Assembly: GCA_046154695.1 (NCBI GenBank) | Contig: JBJXFI010000112.1 | Coordinates: 1-12,063 of the forward strand | Length of the DNA: 12,063 nt | DNA from: DALYLB01 sp046154695 | GTDB taxonomy: Bacteria; Acidobacteriota; Blastocatellia; RBC074 | Reading direction: 5' to 3' | Shown here: positions 6,439 through 12,063 of the stretch, one piece after another | How positions within the stretch are numbered: position 1 is the first letter of the stretch | How the letters are laid out: each line of letters opens with the position of its first letter | Notes under the pieces: generated by a model | Databases searched by the model: none | What the model was told of the DNA's origin: nothing | The model's input: only the letters and a program-made list of their open reading frames with translations | Position numbers and translations under genes: made by a program

Positions 6439-6897
6439 TCACCAGAGGTATTTCTCGTCGTAATCTGCGCCGCTTTGAATCAGGAATTCCAGGTACTCTT
6501 CCTGAAAACTCTTCTTCCGATGATGCGCTTCCTGATGGGCGATGTAATTCTTCACTACACCGATTTGCGTAGCGCTAACAGTGAACGCCCCGTATCCTTC
6601 CTGCCACGAAAACAGCGGCTTCTTCAGTTCCTCATGCACCCATTTCGAGGACGACGCTTTGATGTCGCGCAGAACGTCGGCCAGACGGTGCGTGGCGCGC
6701 AGTCCTACGAGCAGATGAACGTGGTCTTCAACGCCGCCGATGGTTTCCGGCACGCCGCCCAGATCGTTGATGATCCCGCCCATGTAGGCGTGCAGACGCC
6801 CGCGCCAATCTGCCTGAATGTGTGCCACGCGGTCTTTGGTGCTGAAGATCAAGTGATAGTGCAGGCTCAAATGTGTTGATGGCACGTTTGACTCCAT
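6439..6897 (-). CDS. tnpA: REP-associated HUH/Y1 transposase (RAYT, IS200-like)
   Basis: A 152-residue single-strand DNA transposase of the Y1 family. The HUH motif is in GGVEDHVHLLVGL, with His59 and His61 as metal ligands. The probable nucleophile is Tyr118 in VKNYIAHQE. The start THLSLHYHLIFSTKDR and the end YDEKYLW mark an intact full-length protein of the REP-element-mobilising group. Such enzymes nick single-stranded REP hairpins. I choose the ATG at 6897. An in-frame extension to 7086 would overlap the csx17 end and the right REP arm, and it has a composition unlike the family. The ribosome-binding site before 6897 is weak (AGGAC). Hairpin C of the right arm ends ten bases upstream of the start codon and could hold expression down. 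The gene is co-oriented with the cas genes but has no known role in CRISPR. Confidence 0.92.
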   Translation of the reverse strand: MESNVPSTHLSLHYHLIFSTKDRVAHIQADWRGRLHAYMGGIINDLGGVPETIGGVEDHVHLLVGLRATHRLADVLRDIKASSSKWVHEELKKPLFSWQEGYGAFTVSATQIGVVKNYIAHQEAHHRKKSFQEEYLEFLIQSGADYDEKYLW

Positions 6898-6907
6898 GTC
6901 TTGTCCT

Positions 6908-6992
6908 GCGCCCCGTCCGGGGCGCGGAGGGTGTTGTTGTTCGGTTCCGGTGGTTCCACCACCGGCTAATCTCCGGCCGCGCCTTCGGCGCG
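6908..6992. repeat. right arm of the REP/RAYT element, three hairpins
   Basis: Hairpin C is GCGCCCC-GTCC-GGGGCGC (6908-6925). Hairpin B is an 8-bp stem CCGGTGGT with loop TCC (6947-6965). Hairpin A is CGCGCC-TTC-GGCGCG (6978-6992). Read on the minus strand this arm aligns with the left arm almost end to end. The outer stem keeps its pairing despite changed bases, which shows selection on or templating of the structure. Confidence 0.9.
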
Positions 6993-7024
6993 CTTGAAGA
7001 TTGTTCTCGCTTGTCGGAACGTCA

Positions 7025-9310
7025 TCAGTCTGACTGCGCTGGCCGCAGCACGGCTGCGGCCAACACACGCACAACTGGTTCGTCAATCGGGATGAGCAGC
7101 GCGGCAGCCAATCGCGTGCCCTCTTCGTCGGGAAAATAGAGTTGCGCGGTGAACGGCGTCAGCCCCGTCGAGCGCAAGCGCCGCTCCGTGATTGCCAGCG
7201 CCTCGCTCACGCGACCGGCGCGCAACAGCGGCACGACGGCCGGTTCGTGATGGATCGGCTGACTGTCAGCCTCCAACTTGCCATTGGGCAAGAACAACAA
7301 CTTCAGCAACGCATACGCGCGCGGCAGCGTCGGCGGCAGTTTGGGCACAACGGCTTTCGGTGCGGTACCGTGAGCGGTAGCGCCCGGGTTGGCTTCCGGT
7401 TCAGGCGTTGTGATCAGCGCGTCCACCCGGTCGCTACCACTCCCGGCGCCGTTCCGTGGCGTCCAGTTGATCAGCGACAGCCCGCGCAACAGGGCTTCGA
7501 GCTTGTCATCGTCGGTAGCGCGACTGAGAAAATCATTGATGGATCTGAGTGATGCGGTATGGCTGCTTTGCAATTGCGGATGCGAAGCCGACACGGTACG
7601 CGCATCGATCGAGCGGCGTTGCAACACCGCCGCCAGATTGTCTTCGAGCGTGCCCGCTTGCCAAACGACGCCCGTGTCGTCTTTGGTCCATTCAAAGTAG
7701 GCGCTTTTGTCCCTGGCTTCGACCGGTTCCAAATGCGAGCGGAAGGCGCCGCGCTTGCCTTCGCCACGTATTGCAGCCAGCGCCGCCGCGATTTCAAACT
7801 CCGCCGAGCCGTCCCAACACTCCCACGCCCAACTCGTTGATAAGCCGGAGAGCGGGCGCAAATAGTTGTCATCACGAAAGCGCGGCGTCACCGCAATCTC
7901 GCTTTCAGCCGCGCCCAGCGCCACCAGCGCATCGCGCAACTGTTCCGGCTGGCCGTGCGCACACAGGCTGAAGATCGCTTCCTCGACTTCAGCCCGCGCG
8001 CGGATCAAACGCGGCGGCGTCTCTTTCTTCCCACAGGCGCGGCGCGTGGCTTCGAGCCAGCGATCCAGTTGATGGACAAGTGCGGCGCGCGGACGTTCGC
8101 AAACTTCAAACCGTCCGAGCGGCGCGGCCAGATTGGCTTGCCCGTTCCGTTCCAAAAAACCGTACCGCTGAAACGCCGCGATGCCGCGATCCGCACCCAG
8201 CTCCGCCACCGCGCGCGCAAAATCGAAGCCAGTCCGCACCTCCTGCCGGGCCTTGCTGTTGAAGCGCACGCGGCCTTCTCCAAACAGATACGCGATTTCG
8301 GCAAAGCCGGCGGCACGTTCCCAGATGGGCAGCCAGATTTCGGCGCGCATCTTTTCATTGCCCGTCGCCGTGCCATAACCAACCGTCGAGTTTCGGGTCG
8401 TGAAGGGAAACGATGCCATCGAACGCGCGCCCGGCGCGAGTTTCCTCACCGCCGCACTCGCCAGCAACAACGCGCCTTCAATCGCAAGAATGAAATCCCA
8501 TGGATTGACCAGCGAATCGCCCGTGACCCCTTGTGTCGCGTTCGCACCGCCGACGCCGCCCGGATGAAATTGGCCGACGGCGACATTCGCCAGCGTCGCC
8601 GGACAATTCATAAAGAACGCGGCGCGCAATTGCCGAACGCTCTCCGCGCTTTGCTCTTCGGCCTGTTTGAGCAGGCGTTTTTCCAGCTTGGCGCGTTTGT
8701 CGGCAGGAGCGGACTTCAACTGCTCTGTCGTTTGCTGCTGAATCGCATGCGGGAAAACCTCCAGCAACCGCGCGATGAAATTGGTCGTGAAATCGAGCCG
8801 GCCATCGTTGCCGCCCCAACCGAGCAAGGGTGGGTAGCCGGGCTTTTCGTCGCCCAGGACATACGCCGCATCCAACCACTCAACCGCCGCGTCAGGAAAT
8901 GAACAACGAGCTTGGCTGAGCATCCCGGCTTTCTCTTCTTTTTCAGGCGCTTTTTGGCGCGCACCAACGATTTCGCGCGCGGCGTCAATCGTGTCGCTGT
9001 ATCCAGCGACACGCTCCGTTGAAAGACGGCTCAGCGATTCGAGCAACGCACGCTGGCTTTTATCGCCAGGATAAAAACCGCTGCTGTTATTCCACGGCGC
9101 GACAATCGGCGTCGGGCGGTATTCATTGAGAAAAAACTCAAGCAGTTCCTCCGCCGTCTTCTCCGTTTCGAGCGCGAAGACATCGCCGAGCCAGCAGCCG
9201 CGCGCCTGCGCGTCGAACTGTTTCGTCACCAGCCGGAAGATGCCGAGCGCTTTCAAGTAATGGATCAGCGGTTCCGGCGCACAGCCGTTGAGTAGAAGTT
9301 GATTGGTCAT
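7025..9310 (-). CDS. csx17: Csx17 (Cas8u2), large subunit of type I-G Cascade
   Basis: A 761-residue protein with the family's recognisable blocks. These are an N-terminal GCAPEPLIHYLKALGIFRLV (9-28), PIVAPWNNSSGFYPGD (68-83), LGWGGNDGRLDFTTNFIARL (163-182) and a glycine-rich GQFHPGGVGGANATQG followed by DSLVNPWDFILAIEGALL (246-282). It stands in the position of Cas8 and is expected to recognise the PAM and stabilise the R-loop. It has no recognisable catalytic motif. The ATG at 9310 overlaps the cas3 stop by one base (TGATG), and a near-perfect AAGGAGGT (9324-9317) lies six bases upstream. The GTG codon just before it is too close to that site. Downstream, the REP/RAYT element separates it from csb1. 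No frameshift is seen. Confidence 0.94.
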   Translation of the reverse strand: MTNQLLLNGCAPEPLIHYLKALGIFRLVTKQFDAQARGCWLGDVFALETEKTAEELLEFFLNEYRPTPIVAPWNNSSGFYPGDKSQRALLESLSRLSTERVAGYSDTIDAAREIVGARQKAPEKEEKAGMLSQARCSFPDAAVEWLDAAYVLGDEKPGYPPLLGWGGNDGRLDFTTNFIARLLEVFPHAIQQQTTEQLKSAPADKRAKLEKRLLKQAEEQSAESVRQLRAAFFMNCPATLANVAVGQFHPGGVGGANATQGVTGDSLVNPWDFILAIEGALLLASAAVRKLAPGARSMASFPFTTRNSTVGYGTATGNEKMRAEIWLPIWERAAGFAEIAYLFGEGRVRFNSKARQEVRTGFDFARAVAELGADRGIAAFQRYGFLERNGQANLAAPLGRFEVCERPRAALVHQLDRWLEATRRACGKKETPPRLIRARAEVEEAIFSLCAHGQPEQLRDALVALGAAESEIAVTPRFRDDNYLRPLSGLSTSWAWECWDGSAEFEIAAALAAIRGEGKRGAFRSHLEPVEARDKSAYFEWTKDDTGVVWQAGTLEDNLAAVLQRRSIDARTVSASHPQLQSSHTASLRSINDFLSRATDDDKLEALLRGLSLINWTPRNGAGSGSDRVDALITTPEPEANPGATAHGTAPKAVVPKLPPTLPRAYALLKLLFLPNGKLEADSQPIHHEPAVVPLLRAGRVSEALAITERRLRSTGLTPFTAQLYFPDEEGTRLAAALLIPIDEPVVRVLAAAVLRPAQSD

Positions 9311-11757
9311 CACAACACCTCCTTGGGATCACTGCTCGCGCGCACGTCGGCGGCGCGAATCAGACATTCGAGAAACGCCAGGCGAAAAATCCCCAGCTCA
9401 TCGCGCAAGGCGATCATCCGTTCCAGCCACGAACGCCCGCCATCCGTGGAAGCGCCGAGCAACATCGTCGCCAGATCGAGTTGGACCTCCGCCGTTATTA
9501 CACCGTCGCCCAGATCAACCGGCGGCAACGGGTCGCCTTGCCAGAGCCCGCGCGCAAAGAGCGTGTCTTTTGTTTCGGGCTTCGTCTCTCCCGGCATGGC
9601 GCGAATGCTCAAGCGGACTTTGCCGTGATGGCAGGCGGCCAGATAGACCATCAGATCGCTTGCGCCGGTTTGCAGCAGCGCCAGCGCGCTCGCCAATTCG
9701 TGGCGGAAATGTTTGCGCGCGTGTCGGCCGCCCCGATTCGATTTGGCCAGCAGTGGATCGAAGGTTTGCACGTCAGCCCCGTGCAGGGTGCGTTGGAAGA
9801 CGGGATGCGCCTTGCCCCAATCGTGATGATGCGTGGCGTCAACGATTTCAGCTTGCCATTGACTGAGCAGCAACTCGGCAAGCGCGGCCAAAATCGTTTC
9901 GGCGGCGGCTCTGGCTTCGCGCGAATGCGCTTTCAGCGTTTGGTTGTACTTCCGCCAAGTCAGTTGATCATCGGGGTAAGCGTCGTTGGCGTCCTCGTTG
10001 TCGAGCGGCGCCAGCGTCACCGGTTCTTTGCTCTCTTTGTCCCAGCCCAATTCCTCTAAATAACCGCCCGCCGTTGCATCCACCAACAGCGACAGCCCTG
10101 GACGCAGATCGCTTTCGGCAACCTTCTCCCAATTGCCTTCGAGCGCGTCCCAGCGCCAGGCCTCACGCTGCTTGCCCTGCTTGTTTTTCCCTTTCAGGAA
10201 TCCGCGGAACTCGCCAATCGCCACAGGACAGAGTTCATTACGCGTCATAGCCGGCGCTTTCCTGTCCGGCGCTTCGCCCTTCAGTTCACGCCACGCCACC
10301 GTGACATCGCGCTCTTCGCCGCCGCGCACAAACCGCGAGACATCCAGATCGTAGCCCGACAAATCCGGCGTTGTGTCGAACAGGTCAACTATGTCGCACC
10401 GCCGCAAAACGCGCGACGGGTGATAGGGATCGGAATGCTCAGGCAAATCGGCGGGTGCGGCCGAAGACAAGCCTGCAATGCGGTCTTGCGCGCGTTGCAA
10501 ATCCTCCCAGGCGTAGGGCAGCGCGATCTTTTGCCAGTCGCTCTCTTCCAACTCGGTTTTGTCCTTGGTCTCTTCGTCTTTGGTATCGAGAGGGCGATCG
10601 ACCCAGTAAACAAAGGCTTCCGGGTCTTTGCCTTCGCGGTTGCAGCGTCCGAACCGCTGCACCAGGCTGGCGTAAGGCGCGAGGTCCGTCACCAGCAAGC
10701 GCGAAGACATGTCCACGCCCGCTTCGATGACTTGTGTCGCCACGATAATGCGGTTTTGCTCGCCGGTTTTGCTGTTAAAGAGGTGCGTCCATTGCTTGCG
10801 CTCTTCCGGGCGGAACCGCGAATGAATCAGCTTGATCTCCGGCGCGCCGCCTACACCCACAAACTCATTTTGCAACGCCGAGAAAGTTTCGCGCGCTCGC
10901 GCCACACGATTGACGACCACCAGTGTTTGCGTGCCGGCTTGATGGTTTGCTTTGACAAAGGCGGCAAGCCCTTGCGGCAACCGGCAATCCGGCGGCGCGA
11001 CTTGCAACCGCTTGATGGCCGTCAGCCGCTGGGCCAGCACCGGCGCGGAGCGATCGGCTTCGCCCAGCATCAGTTCGCGCAAGCCGTCCACCTGCGCTTT
11101 GAAATCCACCTGCTTTAGCCAATCCTTTTCCAGCGTCGCCGACATCCAGATCGAATGGGCAGATCCAAATGTTTGAAACTGTTTTCGAAATGCCGCCAGT
11201 TGCGCCGTCGTCGCCAAACCATCACCCATCAACTGAACTTCGTCGAAGACCCACAAACAATCGTTATTGAGCAAACCGAAATGAAGCGGCCATCGAAACC
11301 GGCTCATTGCATAACCGCGATTGAGCGCGCGCGACAGCAACATGTCCTGTGTGCCGATCAGAATGCATTCGCGTTCCGGCCAGGAATCCCATTCATCGGT
11401 CACATCGCCGCCCATCAAGACGTGAACGCGGATACGGTCTTTTTCGATCACGCCTTGCTCTTCGAGATTCTTGATCGCGGATTTAGCAACTTCTCGGGTC
11501 TGCTCCACCAGCGTTCGCATGGGCAGGCAATAGATCAGGCGCCGCCCAACGCTTTTCGGATTGCGCAGTCTCCGCCAGAGCCAGGCGCCTAGAATGGCCT
11601 TGGTCTTTCCGGCGCCAGTCGGCACGTTGACTAGTGCAGGAAGATCGGGCATTTCCACCAATTGGCGCTGATAAGCGAAAGGAATTTGAGATGGTTGATT
11701 CGCTTCAGCGAAGATAGCGCCGAAAAACTCGTCATACGTTTCGAATTGGTTCTGCAT
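9310..11757 (-). CDS. cas3: Cas3 helicase-nuclease, HD domain at the C-terminus
   Basis: An 815-residue protein (numbering from the ATG). The N-terminal part is a superfamily 2 helicase: Walker A VPTGAGKT (46-53), an ATPase motif WVFDEVQLMGDG (169-180), SAT motif in IWMSATLEKDW (203-213), and motif VI QRFGRCNREGK (367-377). The HD nuclease lies at the C-terminal end, with HHHDWGK (643-649), RHE (685-687) and ACHHGK (708-713) as metal-site candidates. This inverted order, helicase then HD, is characteristic of type I-G Cas3. Cas3 unwinds and degrades DNA marked by Cascade. The ATG at 11757 is chosen over the adjacent TTG because AGGAGG lies eight bases upstream. The gene begins 84 bases after the end of the WYL regulator and is coupled to csx17. 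Confidence 0.96.
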   Translation of the reverse strand: MQNQFETYDEFFGAIFAEANQPSQIPFAYQRQLVEMPDLPALVNVPTGAGKTKAILGAWLWRRLRNPKSVGRRLIYCLPMRTLVEQTREVAKSAIKNLEEQGVIEKDRIRVHVLMGGDVTDEWDSWPERECILIGTQDMLLSRALNRGYAMSRFRWPLHFGLLNNDCLWVFDEVQLMGDGLATTAQLAAFRKQFQTFGSAHSIWMSATLEKDWLKQVDFKAQVDGLRELMLGEADRSAPVLAQRLTAIKRLQVAPPDCRLPQGLAAFVKANHQAGTQTLVVVNRVARARETFSALQNEFVGVGGAPEIKLIHSRFRPEERKQWTHLFNSKTGEQNRIIVATQVIEAGVDMSSRLLVTDLAPYASLVQRFGRCNREGKDPEAFVYWVDRPLDTKDEETKDKTELEESDWQKIALPYAWEDLQRAQDRIAGLSSAAPADLPEHSDPYHPSRVLRRCDIVDLFDTTPDLSGYDLDVSRFVRGGEERDVTVAWRELKGEAPDRKAPAMTRNELCPVAIGEFRGFLKGKNKQGKQREAWRWDALEGNWEKVAESDLRPGLSLLVDATAGGYLEELGWDKESKEPVTLAPLDNEDANDAYPDDQLTWRKYNQTLKAHSREARAAAETILAALAELLLSQWQAEIVDATHHHDWGKAHPVFQRTLHGADVQTFDPLLAKSNRGGRHARKHFRHELASALALLQTGASDLMVYLAACHHGKVRLSIRAMPGETKPETKDTLFARGLWQGDPLPPVDLGDGVITAEVQLDLATMLLGASTDGGRSWLERMIALRDELGIFRLAFLECLIRAADVRASSDPKEVL

Positions 11758-11765
11758 CAATGCTT

Positions 11766-11771
11766 CCTCCT
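11766..11771 (-). promoter_or_regulatory. cas3 ribosome-binding site
   Basis: AGGAGG on the minus strand, eight bases before the ATG at 11757. It favours that ATG over the in-frame TTG at 11760, which would be only five bases away. Confidence 0.8.
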
Positions 11772-11783
11772 AACCTGTGTGCC

Positions 11784-11820
11784 ATCCTACGCACGACACC
11801 GGGAATCAACTCCCGGTATC
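11784..11820 (-). promoter_or_regulatory. inverted repeat and possible weak promoter before cas3
   Basis: A 7-bp perfect stem ACCGGGA/TCCCGGT (11798-11804 and 11811-11817) with a six-base loop extends to ten pairs (11795-11820) if one G-T pair is allowed. No T run follows on the minus strand, so it is not a regular terminator. Overlapping it are TTGATT and, 14 bases later, TAGGAT (11789-11784), a promoter-like pair with a spacer shorter than usual. The site could be an operator for the neighbouring WYL protein or a processing hairpin. The structure is seen; its role is inference. Confidence 0.45.
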
Positions 11821-11841
11821 TCCGTCCGTCGAAAATATTTT

Positions 11842-12063
11842 TCATTCAACCTTGTTGCGTTCGGCGCCTCGCCGGATCGCCTCGGCGACATCCCTGCGGA
11901 GTCCGTCGGGCGAGAGCACTTCGATATCGGGGACCCAGCTCAGGATGAAGCGCACGAGGCCGCGGCCGCGGGCGACGCGCATTTCGATCGTCGTCGTGTC
12001 GGGAGGCCCGGGCAGGCGGCGCTGGGTGGGATGGAATTTTCGTTCGGCGAAAACGCGGGCGGT
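11842..12063 (-). CDS. WYL-domain transcriptional regulator, C-terminal fragment
   Basis: An open frame enters from the right edge and runs 73 residues to a TGA at 11844-11842. It contains ERKFHPTQRRLPG, then a conserved-looking RFILSWVPDIEVLSPDGLRRDVAEAI. This arrangement of a beta strand, Leu-Ser-Trp turn and final helix is that of the WCX extension that closes WYL-domain regulators. The N-terminal DNA-binding domain and the WYL core would lie outside the window. WYL proteins are frequently found next to CRISPR-Cas and other defence operons and several regulate them. The gene is on the same strand as cas3 and ends 84 bases before it. The call rests on pattern recognition of a short fragment, so another protein with a similar tail cannot be excluded. 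Confidence 0.68.
   Translation of the reverse strand, partial: TARVFAERKFHPTQRRLPGPPDTTTIEMRVARGRGLVRFILSWVPDIEVLSPDGLRRDVAEAIRRGAERNKVE

Larger units (their letters stand above)
6343..6992 (-). mobile_element. REP/RAYT element inserted between csx17 and csb1
   Basis: A 650-base unit made of one HUH transposase gene between two mirror-image arms of about 85 bases. Each arm reads, from outside in: hairpin A (6-bp stem), an 11-12 base link ending GAGATTAG, hairpin B with stem CCGGTGGT, a 21-22 base link, then hairpin C with stem GCGCCCC. In the mirrored alignment hairpin B differs only in one loop base and hairpin C only in one loop base. This is the layout of a REP-associated tyrosine transposase with its cognate REP pairs. 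The boundaries are set at the outer edges of hairpin A and are approximate. The element interrupts an operon whose other junctions in the interference module are overlaps. Both surrounding cas genes look intact. Confidence 0.85.

Noticed and set aside
6331..6879. Plus-strand open frame of 182 codons over the transposase
   Set aside because: It runs antisense through the REP hairpins and the transposase gene and matches no family I know. The minus-strand HUH protein explains the region.
6898..7086. N-terminal extension of the transposase to 215 residues
   Set aside because: The extra 63 residues are translated from the csx17 end and the right REP arm and are Arg/Gly-rich low-quality sequence. 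The family begins at the ATG at 6897.
11760..11948. Short plus-strand open frame of 62 codons upstream of cas3
   Set aside because: It is antisense to the intergenic dyad and to the WYL-like fragment, has no supporting ribosome-binding site and no recognisable content.

Overview
The window holds an almost complete type I-G (formerly I-U) CRISPR-Cas locus of a bacterium. All cas genes lie on the minus strand, so transcription runs from the right edge to the left. In transcription order they are: the tail of a WYL-domain regulator (cut by the right edge), cas3 with its HD nuclease domain at the C-terminus, csx17 (cas8u2, large subunit), csb1 (cas7), csb2 (cas5-cas6 fusion), a cas4-cas1 fusion and cas2. 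A leader with a good minus-strand promoter follows, then a CRISPR array with 20 repeats visible. The array probably runs past the left edge.

The main irregularity is a 650-base REP/RAYT element between csx17 and csb1. It carries a 152-residue HUH/Y1 transposase (IS200-like, REP-associated type). Two mirror-image arms of three hairpins each flank the gene. One stem differs between the arms by two compensated base-pair changes. The transposase is co-oriented with the cas genes, so a continuous cas3-to-cas2 transcript would have to pass six hairpins.

Taxonomy cannot be fixed from the sequence. The GC-rich coding sequence, the Cas4-Cas1 fusion and a REP/RAYT family of this style would fit a soil or sediment lineage such as Acidobacteriota, Planctomycetota, Verrucomicrobiota or Deltaproteobacteria in the old sense. 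This is an inference from family resemblance only.

By family knowledge the genes would work together as follows. Cas4-Cas1 and Cas2 select, trim and integrate new spacers at the leader end. The Csb2 Cas6 part cuts the array transcript. Csb1 (backbone), Csb2 (Cas5 part) and Csx17 (large subunit) form the Cascade-like surveillance complex. Cas3 is then recruited to unwind and degrade the target. The WYL protein is a plausible but unproven regulator.

Composition and ribosome-binding sites suggest a mosaic operon. csb1 is close to 50% GC in sampled lines, while cas4-cas1 exceeds 70% in the lines sampled. The adaptation genes use GGTGAGG ribosome-binding sites, whereas the interference genes use AGGAGG or AAGGAG types. 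I see no RNA genes other than the array transcript, and no gene on the plus strand that I would defend.
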